From assembly GCF_963576675.1 (NCBI RefSeq), contig NC_088918.1, positions 67,419,001-67,483,000 of the forward strand: a stretch of DNA of 64,000 nt, read 5' to 3'. Positions 32,490 through 43,311 of this stretch are shown piece after piece (position 1 is the stretch's first letter; each line of letters opens with the position of its first letter). The position numbers and the translations under genes are program-made. A model generated the notes under the pieces. The model searched no databases, was not told the DNA's origin, and was given only the letters and a program-made list of their open reading frames with translations. This DNA is from Euphorbia lathyris. Lineage: Eukaryota > Streptophyta > Magnoliopsida > Malpighiales > Euphorbiaceae.

Positions 32490-32746
32490 CGTGTTTGAAT
32501 TTTGTTTTAACCTTCTTTAAAAGTGTAGTCTGAAACCAAACTAACAAAAATTCTATAACACTCTTTCATCAATATTTAATATTATTTGCCCATCTTTATT
32601 TTTCAATATCGATTATCTCCAATAAAATATTACACATGGCTATTTTAATTAATTGAATATATCACTCTAGGAATACTATAAAAATTATTGTTAACAAATT
32701 CTATTACCTTTACAAACATCTCCAAAATCCTAAAATTTAGTGTCAC

Positions 32747-32749
<3 letters not shown>

Positions 32750-32792
<43 letters not shown>
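32750..32792. repeat. (AT)n microsatellite
   Basis: About 20 AT dinucleotides directly before the TRIM element. Confidence 0.95.
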
Positions 32793-32795
<3 letters not shown>

Positions 32796-32796
<1 letters not shown>

Positions 32797-33332
32797 GTAA
32801 CGACCCAGTCTAGAATGGGTGGTGCCGGAGTAGAAGGTCTGAGCGAGGGGCGGCCCTAAGGAATGGTGATGAGGCAGGAATGGACTAAATTTCACATCGA
32901 AAATGGAGAGGGAGTGATTGTGGCTTATTAGTAAAATGTGAATCCAATACATGCAGACGCGTTTTAAAGCCGTGAAGCCCAAGGTGTTGGATTTGGGCCA
33001 GAGCGGACAATATCTACATAGTATTGGACCAGAGTGTTATAATTGGTATCAGAGCCGACTCTCCACGTACGATGTGTGGTTCGGGGATGAACCAGGCAGA
33101 AGCTGGTGGGTGGTGCCGGAGTAGAAGTCCTGAGCAAGGAGCGGCCTTAAGGGATGACGATGGGGACAGAAATGGACTGAATCCCACGTCAGAAAGGGAG
33201 AGAGAGTAACTGAGGCTTATTAGTAAGATGAGAATCTAATATATGCAGATGCGTTTTAAAGCCGTGAGACCCAAAATGTTGAATTTAGGCCAGAGCGGAC
33301 AATAACTACATAATATTGGATAGAGTGTTATA
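32796..33332 (+). mobile_element. TRIM (miniature LTR element)
   Basis: Left LTR about 32796-33041 (TGTAACGACCC...GAGTGTTATA). A tRNA-iMet primer site TGGTATCAGAGC sits at 33044-33055, followed by an internal stretch of only about 60 bp. The right LTR copy (33108-33332) lacks its first 18 or so bases. No coding capacity. A third LTR copy of the family lies at 6629-6654 plus 12064-12289. Confidence 0.8.
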
Positions 33333-34045
33333 TATCTATTTTTCGTATGTGAGGTTGATTTAGTATTTTTCTAAAAATAAATAAATTAGTTTACAATGAT
33401 GTGTACCAGCATTAAAAATTAACATATAACAAGTGCTACTTTAGACTAATTAAAAAAATATTAAGTACGTAGAAAGCTATAATTAGAAAATGATCCATTT
33501 AAAAAGTGTCTAACGATTTTTGAACTGAAAAATTGGATGAACTATAAAAAAATATTAAATTATTGATTAAATTCGACACTTAAATTAAATTTATGTTAGA
33601 TTTGGAGAGTGTTTGGTAGCTACTTTTTATAACTTCTATTTGGCTTTTCGCTTTAAAAAAGAAAGTTTTAGATGTTTGATTAGTGATTTCATGTTTGTCT
33701 TTTACACCGGATAAACAGCCTCTTACAAAAGCAGAAAATCTCTACTTTTTGGAAAAACAACTTTTTCCAACAGTAAACAGCAAAAAGCAATAACAAATCA
33801 TAGATAAAACAAACGGATCCCAAATCAATTTTGTAAGTTAGGGTTAAATTAGCACTTTATCTGATAAACTAATTAATAAGAGTTGTCCAACAACTGATAA
33901 TAACATTTAATCAAATGCATATTTTTGTATTTGATTATTTCAAGTATGCCGATAAACAAAAAATGTCAATGCATTAATTAGGTTCATAAATTTGAATTTT
34001 ATAAAGTGGACTTTAATTTTTGTATAAATTATTAAAAATTGATGT
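33333..34045. other. AT-rich DNA containing hAT-like MITE copy B
   Basis: 33606-33830 is an inverse relative of 5520-5823 (AGTGTTTGGTAGCTAC at the left, AAACAAACGGATCC at the right). The last 40 bases before 34046 match 17232-17270. Confidence 0.5.
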
Positions 34046-34050
34046 CCACC

Positions 34051-35920
34051 TGTTAGCGATATTTTGCGAATATGCTAATTTCAACCTTGTCACGTGTGGT
34101 TAGGGTGCGGGCGTGCCAGAGAAATTATTTCTCGAAATATTAAAGACGGTTAAGTTTACGGAATTGCGCGCCAAAACTTGAAATCTTAAACGAAGCGATT
34201 GGCGAGGGACGCAAGGATTGAAAAAGTCCCTCTTGGGTCTCTAGCGCCGTTATAGAAACTTTGCTAGATAAATTGTTTTATTTAAGCTAATGCGGGTAAA
34301 TTGAAGACGAGAAAATAAAGGAATTTAAAGTGCGAAATTGACACAAGATTTGGTGAAAAATCGGTATTTTATTGATTGAATAAGTGTTTGAAACATGAAG
34401 TTGGAAATGAATTACAATTGAAGTACTTCTATACTAAACAGATAGCTAATTCAATTGAATTGGAACGACAAATCAAATACAAAGAATTGAAATGCAATTA
34501 AAGTAAAAATTGGAATTCAACAACAAACTCGGAGCCACAATAGCTATCTCGGATTGATGTTGAATTTTGGTGTCGGCGTGAGGTCCTTGGGGAGCTGCAA
34601 TCGGTCGGGCCCGTACGGTATGTGCTTGGTGCAATGGCAAAACGTTGGTAGGCAAATGGGGCAGATTTAGACCTTAACTTCGGGAGGTTCGTTTGGGTGC
34701 TTAAGAACGTGGAATCGGACGAGTAAATAGTGTAAATTGAACTTCAGAATGTCATGAACAACTTTGTATAAGGGATCGAAGGCTAAAATGGACTTTAAAT
34801 AGACGTAATTGAGGATTGAAAATGACTGGACGAATCTGGAAAAATCTGGGCAGAATAGCTAAAAGAATTTGGGCTGGAAAGATCAGCTTGTAACTATAGT
34901 TTCTGGGTACGGAATTGGGAAATTAAACACACTAGATTGAAATTCAGGACGTTAGGAACAACTTTTTCGAAGGGGTCGAAGGCAAAAAATAACGTTAAAT
35001 GGACGGAATTTGGCTTTGAAAAAGGTTGGACGAATCTGGAAAATTAACTTGAAAACAGAGTTTTAGCTAGGAATTGAGCAAATTAAAGACTTGGGAATGC
35101 TAAATTAAATAGAAAAAAACTTGGAAAGAGGCTATTGGAAACTGAATTAGAGCTAAAAGAGAGCTAGAGAAGGAATTGAAGCTAGGAAAAAATGAAGAAC
35201 AAGAGAAAAACTTGAAGAACTAAGCACAAAAGAACTTAAGAACTAAGAACTAGAGAGCATTGGAAGGGACCTTAGGAAGGGGATTGTGTTTGTGTTGAGT
35301 GTGTGTTTTAATGAAGGGGAGATGGTCTATTTATAGTATTTTGGAGTGGCACTTTGGTAATAAGTGAGTGGCATTTTGGTAATTAGTGAGTGGTATTTTG
35401 GTAATTAGTGACCAACTAACTCAACTACCTCCATGCCACATCATCCCACCACTTCAACTTCCATTAACTACCTTCAACTTCCCTTGACTGCTTCCAACTG
35501 TTGCCGGAAGAGATGACACGCCCCGCGTATCCTCGATTACGCCCTGCGTGTACCTGGTCTTGAAGCTTAAAACGCCTTATTGATGCATTTTACGCGCGGC
35601 GCCTTGAGTGTTACGTCCCGCGTAGGAAGGTGCGTGCTGCGTAAGAGAAGGGCGCCCCGCGTGTTCGTACTCCTGCTCTTGGAACGCTTTGTTGATGCGC
35701 TTTACGCGTGGCGTATAAGAAGACACGCCCTGCGTAAAGCAGTCTCTGAAGCGGCACTTCTTCGAGTGTGTGGGATACGCCCCGCGTGTGCAAATACACG
35801 CCCCGCGTATCCGAATTGTTTTTTATTTATCATAATTATTTCCTAGACAAAATATAAACTATATCCTAAATTTGACAACAAGCATTATATAAAATAAATT
35901 TTATTTATTTTGGCCCAACA
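34051..35920 (-). repeat. 3' LTR of the Tat element
   Basis: 1870 bp. On the minus strand a TATA box (CTATAAATAGAC, 35325-35336) lies downstream of the CpG motif array (35516-35815). It differs from the other LTR by point changes and a few small indels, for example the absence of a 10-bp AAGAACTTAA-like duplication near 35240. Confidence 0.9.
35516..35815. repeat. CpG-rich quasi-palindrome array in Tat 3' LTR
   Basis: About nine ACGCCCCGCGT-like copies (for example 35518, 35539, 35775 and 35796, each pair 21 bp apart; others at 19-20 bp), located upstream of the LTR TATA box. Confidence 0.85.
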
Positions 35921-35937
35921 ATTGCCCCCCTCTTTTG
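35921..35937 (-). other. Polypurine tract of the Tat element
   Basis: The minus strand reads AAAAGAGGGGGGCAAT directly before the 3' LTR. Confidence 0.8.
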
Positions 35938-36310
35938 TGCATAAATGAAATAGCGAAAATAAAATTTACGTACAAAAGAAGTTTTATTAAATATTTTCTT
36001 TTTTTAAAATAATAGACAAAAGGATCCTGCAGGATTTTTGGAATTTGAATTCCTTAGAACTCTCCAACCTAACCTGTCTACAACTCTTCTTCCTCTTTTG
36101 TTATTCTTTTTTTTTTGTTTCTGCCATTTTCTTTCCTGAAGCTCAGCAAGCATCCAGAATCAAGCTTTCAATCTCCCAAATATGGGTATGCGAACTATTT
36201 TTCTTTTCTATTTTCTTTCTTTTTCTTTTGCTTTTGTGTATGTAGAATCATATTTATTGAAAAAACTGATAAATTGAATTGGAATTAAATGTGAGAATTT
36301 TAGAGCTACC

Positions 36311-39047
36311 ATGTATGAATGTGATTGTATTGCTGAAATTTTGTGTCCGTCTGTCTTAGCTGCGTGTTCATACTCTGACACCATTCGTGCTGATTCTCGC
36401 TTAGGCATAACACTTGGCTTGCAGGAGGTAATTTTCAATGAACTTTGCAATTTATTGATCATGTATTTGGAGGTAGCATCCATAGGCTTAATTGATCGTG
36501 TTTATATTTCAATTTCAGGATAGTGTCTTTACTATTAGCCCTGTTGCTGCGAATAATTCTCCTTTGCCCCCATATCCCATGAGCAGTCCTACCGAATTGG
36601 CCCTCCATAGAAAAACTTATCAATTCCCTGCAAATAAAAAAGGACTGATATTTCCTTGCTGTTACATTGGATGGAATGACCTTGTGGATCGCCTAGAGCC
36701 GAAATACGCGAGTGTTTGGAACCAAGTTGGCATTAGGGATTTTATTCGTCTGACCCGTCATGAAATTACTCCTTGTGTGAATGTACTGGAGGGGGTGCTG
36801 AATTATTGGTCGCCGGTGTGTAATTCGTTGATCCTTCCACTGGGTCCCATGTCTATCACCTTACGTGACGTAGTGGCTTTGACGGGGTTGCCTATTATCG
36901 GAGAGGAGGTCCCTAGTTGTGTTGAGACGAATGCGTTTCCTGAAGTGAAGGTTATCTCATCCAAGGGGGCCGGGACTTATGTCCAAATGATCAGAAGGAA
37001 ATTGGACAAGAGGGAATTGGATGATGAGGATCATGTGCATTTTCTGTGGATGATGCTTAGCAATTATATTTTTGAGCCGTTAGGCCTCAGACCTACTGCA
37101 GAAATATTGATCATTGCTAAGGCTCTGGCTTCGGGCCGTCGTTTAGCTCTTGGCACCATGTTGTTGGCCTCAACATTCCACCGTCTAGCTCTCACTGTTG
37201 AGGATAGACCATTCATAAAACCTAGAGGTGGTTTGTGGCTGCTGCAGCTGTGGCTTTTTATTTATTTTCCTCATCTGGCCACCGCCTCGTCAATGGAGAC
37301 TTCGGGACATCTTGGCGTGGACCTTTGCTACAGCTCTTCGAGTTTGGCTGTTAGTGTAGTTGTGAGATTTCTTCGTACTTTGGTGCCATCTACTCATAAC
37401 AAGCTGTTTCTTTTTTGGGAAAAAGATAACTCGTGTCTTCCATCTTGGGCTCTCTCTTACTTGTCCGCTGCCCCCCATGAAGGTGCTGAATGGTGGATGA
37501 CGGTATGTGCGACACATCGGTTACACCATGGGGTGAACCGGACTAGAATCTCTCGCTCATCAAACCCCGGTTTGACCTTATATGCACCCTGTCTTTGGGC
37601 ACGTCAGTTAGGCTTTTTTCAATCTATCCCGGGGCAATTCCCATTTCCTACCCCTTCACAGCGGTGTGGGGCTAGTGATGAAGACATTGCGGCTGCATTT
37701 CTTGATGCGGGATATGATCAGGGACCACTTCTGCTTGGGTCGGATCAACCTTCGTTTGATGCTTGGTGGGAGACTGTTTTTCAGCATTGTATCCCTCCTG
37801 TTGGTAAGCTCTTTTTATTTTGTTTTATTATTTTTCTAATTTTTTTTTTATATATCTCCTTTTTTTTGTAGACTCGAGCGGTAGCTCAGGGAAAGACAAC
37901 AATCTGAATTCCCTAGCTCCGAATGAGCTTGACGCCGCCGATAAGGGGAAAGGAAAGGCAATCATGATGGATGAGGGAGAGTGGGTGGCTATTGCAGCGG
38001 GGCCTTCCGTGAGACAACTGGAAGAAGAAGAAGACTCTGACGAGGGCCTATACTTTGGTTTTAAGGATGAGGCGCTGGATCAACTGGGGGCACGTTGGAA
38101 CTTGACGTCTTCGCTCGGCACTTTGTCCCTTGACGAGGACTCGACTGAGGTGGCCATGACTCCATTGCAAATTCCGGCACGAACACATCTTCCTTCTGCC
38201 TCTTCTTTAAATCGATTGATTGCCGCAGCATTGTCTCAGGTTTGTGACTCCGTTACTTCATGAACTATGTTTGGGGTGCTTGAGTCATATTGTTTGATTG
38301 AATTTTCATTTGTAAATGTGGCAGGAATCCGCTCTTGTGCGTCTTTTGTTGGTCCCTGTCGGTCTTAAAGCTGATAATCCTTTTGCCGGCTTGGATTTTT
38401 CATTTTTGAAAGGACCATCTACTGCTGCAGAAGACTCATCCTTGCCTAGTGATGACTCATTGAGTGACGCTCGTGCCAATCTTAGCAAGCTCGTTGCTTC
38501 CCCTCTTGATTCCTGGACTCCCACCCGTATTGCAAGGGCGATGACTGATTTTGATCTAATGATGGGTGCATGTGCTCATCCTTTTAAGACCGAGCCGTTG
38601 AAATCCGCCAAGAACCATGTGTTGTTTTGCTATCAGTCCTATGTTACTGAGAAAAACGTGGCAGCAGGTCTCGTAGCTCGAGTTAGATCAAATATGGCAG
38701 AGTTAGAGGCCTACAGCAAGAAGTTTAATGCTCTGGTTGATGCTGAGGAAGCGGATAGGCAACGATTGGCAAAAATTGCAGCTGTAGAGGAGCGTCTTTT
38801 GGCATTGGAGAAGGAGGTGGCTGAAGCTCGAGCGTCCAAAGCGGAAATGGTTAGAGCCAGTTCCGGGTTTAGAGCTTGTTTCCCGCGGATGGAGGAAGAG
38901 CTGGCCCGTGAGAAAGATCGATTGGCCAATCATTATGATGAGATGTTGGCATGGCATCGACAGAGCGAGCAACACAAAGAGGCTGCCTCCAAACTTTGTG
39001 AATCTTGGGCAAAATACCCAAAGCCTGATTTTTGTTTGTTTCCGTGA
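36311..39047 (+). CDS. Antisense PMD (aminotransferase-like) gene of the Tat element
   Basis: Exons 36311-36427, 36519-37803, 37872-38239 and 38325-39047 join with GT-AG introns and consistent phase into 830 residues without a stop. The start could also be the later ATG near 36579. The PMD core is in exon 2: WNQVGIRDFIRLTRHEITP, LILPLGPMSITLRDVVALT, GLPIIGEE, then HFLWMMLSNYIF and GLWLLQLWLFIYFP. Exon 3 is acidic and Ser-rich. Exon 4 has a coiled coil (about residues 690-800, VEERLLALEKEVAEARASK). A 5' untranslated exon ending near 36186 is possible. Extra antisense ORFs at this place are known in plant Tat elements. Function is unknown; given PMD roles in silencing, interference with host silencing is a guess. 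It is much better preserved than gag-pol. Confidence 0.8.
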
Positions 39048-39264
39048 GGTATGTTCGTGGGTTGCCTGTACTTTCCCTTTTTGTATGCTCATTCTTTCAT
39101 TTATTTGTCTATGTAGCATGAATGGACATTGTTTTTGTGAGTTGATTACCGTTTGAACATTTGCTATATATTCCTTTTGGCCTTGGCACATTTATTCTTT
39201 TATCGGCGAACGTTTGTAGCACTTGAAAAGACAATATACAAATGCCCAGAAAAATTGTAAATGC

Positions 39265-39790
39265 CCAGAAAAAGAGCGCATACGCCCTGCGTGTACCTGG
39301 TCACGCCCCGCGTATTCAAGTTTATGATCCTGGTGTGTATAGTCGATGATGACTACGCGTGGCATCTTTGGTGTTACGTCCCGCGTAGTCGAGCCCCTGG
39401 AGTGTATCTTCTATGTATGTCTAGCACACGTCCTGCGTATAGGGGTAGCGTCCTGCGTGTTTGGCATACGCCCCGCGTATGAGAGTGCACGCCCCGCGTG
39501 TTCGTGCTCATGGATCTGTCTTTTATACACGATTGGTTTACGCCGCGCGCGAAGTAAGGACGCCCCGCGTATTTGTGTTCCTGACCCTGAAGCGTCTTGT
39601 TGATGCGTTTCACGCGTGGCGTCTCCTGTGTTAAGCTTTGCGTAGGGAGGTACGCCCCGCGTACTTTCGAATACGCCCTGCGTATTGGTGCTCCTGAACC
39701 TGAAATGCTTTATCGATGTATTTTACGCGTGGCGTCTTTGGTGTGCGCCGTGCGTAGGGAGCCTCTTCTACGTCTTGCGGGCTGGTTGCT
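39265..39790. repeat. Internal CpG quasi-palindrome array between PMD gene and integrase
   Basis: About fifteen ACGCCCCGCGT-like motifs (for example ACGCCCTGCGT at 39282 and ACGCCCCGCGT at 39303, 21 bp apart; a run at 39429-39500). It resembles the LTR arrays, including the spacer word TGTACCTGGTC. The 3' end of the integrase frame reads into it. Confidence 0.85.
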
Positions 39791-41547
39791 ACATTAATTA
39801 CGTCCCACATACTTTGGAAATATTTCTTCAAGTATTTGCCGTTGATGTATCTCCTGTGTGGTTCTGCGCCTAAGCTCTTTAACCAATACGCGTTCCCGGG
39901 AAGCACTTTGTGGATTTGAAATGGTCCTTCCCAGTTGGGCGACCACTTTCCAAGCTCACGGTCTTTCGTCCCAATTGGTAGGATTAACTTCCACACTAGT
40001 TCGCCTTTTCTGAAGCTTTTCTTTTTGACTTTCTTGTTGTACACGTCTTCCACTTTCTTCTTTTGGATTATCATGCAATCGAGCGCTTTCTGCCTTTCGT
40101 AGTCCAAATCTTCTAGTTCCATGGTCATGGCTTGTACATAATTGTCTGGCTCCAAGTCATTCTGACGCATTACTCGTAATGAAGGTACGATGACTTCTAA
40201 TGGTATTACTGCATCATGACCAAATTTTAGAAAAAATGGACTAACTCCGGTTGCTCGTGTCTTAGACGTTCGCATGGCCCACAATGTTTCTGAGAGAACT
40301 TTGTGCCATTCTTTAGGATTGTCTTCTAGCATCTTTTCCAAGATTTGGATCAAGATCTTGTTGGATGCCTCAGCTTGACCATTCGCTTGTGCATAAAATG
40401 GGGTGGAGTGAATCAACTTAATCCCATACTCTTCTACGAACTCGTTCATATCTTCGCCTGTGAACATGGTCCCCTGATCCGTGGTAATGGATTATGGGAT
40501 TCCGAATCTATGAATTAAGTTCTCTTTGATAAATCGGATCACTTGTGTTTGGCCGACTTGTTTCATTGGTGCTGCTTCCACCCATTTGGAAAAGTAATCT
40601 GTGGCAACTATGATGAAACAATGGCCTTTTGATGAAGCTGGGAATATTTTCCCTATTAGATCAATAGCCCATCCTCTAAATGGCCACGGCTTCACCACTG
40701 AATGTAATTCTTCTGACGGGACTCGTTGGATTTGGCCATACAGTTGACACTTCTTGCAACCCTTCGCATATATGATGCAATCGCGTAGGATCGTTGGCAA
40801 GAAGTATCCATTGCGATTGATAAGTCACCGCATTCTTCTTCCGGATTGGTGAGCTCCGCATATGCCTTCATGGACTTGCTTCATGACTTCCATTGCTTTT
40901 GGGAAGCCGAGACATTTGAGTAGCATTCCATCGTAGCACTTACGGTATAAATCACCTGCCATCAACATGTAATTTCGAGATTGAATGCTCAATGAGTATT
41001 TTACTTTTTTGGATGGGTCATTGAGGTAGTCGGTAAAGGGTTTCCTCCAATCCTGAGCTAAGTTGATGTCGATGTCGAACGATTCAAACTGGACACCTCT
41101 GTCTGCCACGGATGGATGACCTTATCTTCTGATGATGACGACCTTGTATGCTGTTTCTTTGGAGATCTTCATTCCAGAAGCGATTTGGGCTAACTCGTCA
41201 GCTTCCCAATTGTCATTTCTTGGAATATGCTCCAAACTAACCTCATCAAACATTTCCAGAAGTTGAATTGCAAACGCGAAATAAGGTAGCAGAGATAAAC
41301 TTGAGCATTTATATTCTCATGTTAGGTGCCGGATGACCAACTATGAATCGCCGAAAATCTTGACCTCTTTCGCTCCTAGGTCTCTCAAGATTTCTAAGCC
41401 GATGATTAGAGCTTCATACTCAGCCTGGTTGTTCGTGCACTCAAAATCCAAGTTTACCGCTAATATTGTCTTAGTCCCGGATGGGGCTGTGATGATCACT
41501 CCTGCTCCGTTGGAACTGTCTGTGCTTGAACCATCGAACTTCAGCTG
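39631..41547 (-). pseudogene. Second RNase H and integrase of the Tat element, several stops
   Basis: After the reverse transcriptase frame stops at 41548, the same frame continues: LKFDGSSTDSSNGAG...NNQAEYEALI...FGDS (archaeal-type RNase H, residues D, E, D). The integrase zinc finger follows (HEGICGAH...CKKCQ), then the catalytic core (WAIDLIG first Asp; TTDQGTMF second Asp; GQAEASNK Glu). A GPFQIHKVLPGNAYWL stretch precedes the end. Stops occur after FGDS, before EYKCSS, near 41122, before LINRNGYF (about 40825) and before SITTDQG (about 40492). Most are one transition from the expected codon (Trp, Gln or Arg). The C-terminal 40 or so residues are encoded by the CpG motif array. Confidence 0.85.
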
Positions 41548-43311
41548 TCATGGTTCTTTGTGCGTCAGATAAATTGGCAGTTCTGCTTCCTCAGGATATT
41601 GAAAGTTGGTTGGGTGGTCAGCCACAAAATCTGCGATTGCTTTTCCTTTTATCGAGGATTGCGGGAGATACACCAAAGTGAACTCGGCCAATGCTAGTGA
41701 CCATTTTCCTATTCTTCCTGAGAGGATAGGCTGGTTTAGCATGTATTTGACCAAGTCGGTGCTAGCAATCACATAAACTCTCGCTTTGAGCAAGTAATGC
41801 CTCAAGTTTGTACAAGCGAAGTAGAGAGCCAAGCATGTTTTCTCGACTGGGCTGTATCTTGTCTCTGCCGATAGCAAAGTTCGACTTAGATAGTAGATGG
41901 CTTGTTCATAACGGTTCGCGTTGTCTTGGGCAAGCAAGCATCCAATTGACTCGTCGGTCGCTGATATATAGAGTTTGAGTGGAGTATCCTCCCTTGGTGG
42001 CATCAACACAGGTGGATTACTCAAGTAAGTTTTGATCTCTTCGAACGCCGCTTGATGATTGTCGTCCCACTTGAAGCTTTCTTCGTCTTTGAGTCTTAAC
42101 AGGTCTGAGAATGCTTTGGATTTTCCAGCCAAGTTTGATATGAATCGTCTTAAGTAGTTTATTTGGCCCAAGAACCGTTGCAACTCCTTCTTGTTCTTCG
42201 GAGGTTGCGCTTCTTTGATTGCTTTCGCCTTATTGTCGTCAATCTCGATCCCTCTTTGATGGACCAAAAATCTGAGGAAGTTTCCTGCTTTGACCCCGAA
42301 GGCGCACTTTAGAGGATTGAGTTTTAAATTGTACTTACGCATCCGCTCGAAACTCTTCCTCAAATGGCCGACGTGTTCTGTCTCTCGCTTGGATTTGATA
42401 ACGATGTCGTCTACGTATACTTCCATGGAGGTGCCGAGTAAATCGTGAAAGATGGCATTCATTGCTCTTTGGTATGTGGCGCCGGCATTCTTTAAACCGA
42501 ACGGCATGACGACCCATTCAAACGTGTCGATTGACCCTGGGCACCGAAACGCCGTTTTTGCAATGTCTTCTTCGGCAATGGGGATTTGGTTATACCCCGC
42601 ATAGCAATCGCAAAGAGATATTAATTTATTTTTAGACACAGCGTCTACTAGCATATCGGCGATAGGCATCACATAGATGTCTTTTGGCGTGGCTAGATTT
42701 AGATCGCGGAAATCTACGCATACGCGTAATTTACCGTTCTTTTTTACTACGGGCACGACGTTCGATAGCCATACCGCGTACTTTGCTAGTCTGATGAATT
42801 TAGCTTTGAACAGTTTTTCTATTTCTTCCTTAACTTTGCCTTCAACCTCTTTGCTCATCCTTCTTGTTGGTTGTTTGAAGGGTTTGAACTCCGGTTTGAT
42901 TGGCAACCTATGTTCCACTACGTCTTTGCTTAATCCGGGCATTTCATCGTAATTCCAAGCGAAACAGTCTTTGAACTCTCGTAGCAAAACGATGATGGAT
43001 TCCTTTAACATTGGGCGTAGCAGGCTGCTGACAAATGTAACCCGAGGTTCCTCTTCTGTCCCTAGGTTTACTTCGTCTAGAGGATCGACTGCCATGGAAC
43101 CTTCATCTTCTAACTTCGGTTTCGCCCTTTTCAGATCTTGTAACTGGATTTCTTCTCCTTGAGGATCTAGTTCTGCTACTCCTTTGGGTGCTTCGATTTC
43201 TGAGACCCTCATGTCGTTCTCCTGGTATAGTTTCTCCGTCAGTTGTTGCGCATTCAGTTTTGATATAGCGGCTGAAGCCACCGCTTCTTTTCTGGATGTT
43301 GTCTTGATCAT
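41548..43311 (-). CDS. Reverse transcriptase and RNase H of the Tat element
   Basis: A 587-residue open frame. RT motifs in order: LRVCVDFRDLN, MPFGLKNAGATYQRAM, and YVDDIVIKS (catalytic YVDD), then the connection LGQINYLRRFI. The classic RNase H starts at LKLYISATDES and has VEKTCLALYFA. Its ATG overlaps the TGA that ends the gag-protease frame (ATGA at 43308-43311), so pol lies in a different frame from gag-protease. The frame ends at TGA (41548-41550) where Trp is expected before QLKFDGSS, so RNase H 2 and integrase are cut off. Confidence 0.9.
   Translation of the reverse strand: MIKTTSRKEAVASAAISKLNAQQLTEKLYQENDMRVSEIEAPKGVAELDPQGEEIQLQDLKRAKPKLEDEGSMAVDPLDEVNLGTEEEPRVTFVSSLLRPMLKESIIVLLREFKDCFAWNYDEMPGLSKDVVEHRLPIKPEFKPFKQPTRRMSKEVEGKVKEEIEKLFKAKFIRLAKYAVWLSNVVPVVKKNGKLRVCVDFRDLNLATPKDIYVMPIADMLVDAVSKNKLISLCDCYAGYNQIPIAEEDIAKTAFRCPGSIDTFEWVVMPFGLKNAGATYQRAMNAIFHDLLGTSMEVYVDDIVIKSKRETEHVGHLRKSFERMRKYNLKLNPLKCAFGVKAGNFLRFLVHQRGIEIDDNKAKAIKEAQPPKNKKELQRFLGQINYLRRFISNLAGKSKAFSDLLRLKDEESFKWDDNHQAAFEEIKTYLSNPPVLMPPREDTPLKLYISATDESIGCLLAQDNANRYEQAIYYLSRTLLSAETRYSPVEKTCLALYFACTNLRHYLLKARVYVIASTDLVKYMLNQPILSGRIGKWSLALAEFTLVYLPQSSIKGKAIADFVADHPTNFQYPEEAELPIYLTHKEP

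Larger units (their letters stand above)
25405..32516. mobile_element. Composite MULE carrying transposase, accessory ORF and PMD gene
   Basis: Imperfect terminal inverted repeats pair 25432-25470 (CCGGTTCACCGC, then TTGACC and TACCCTT) with 32454-32489 (AAGGGTA, then GGTCAA and GCGGTGAACCGG). By symmetry the outer ends are near 25405 and 32516. The extreme right terminus does not mirror the left (GGGTATTGCTAAATACCG), and no 9-bp target duplication was found, so the right end may be damaged. Inside are a MULE-OTU transposase on +, an unknown broken ORF on + and a PMD gene on -. Both outer genes start about 110-140 bp from the ends, have 42-45 nt first exons, and have first introns full of GC-rich palindromes. 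Confidence 0.75.

Noticed and set aside
41333..41572. Plus-strand frame opposite the second RNase H
   Set aside because: Shadow of the minus-strand pol gene; other plus-strand frames at 42677-45743 are rejected for the same reason.
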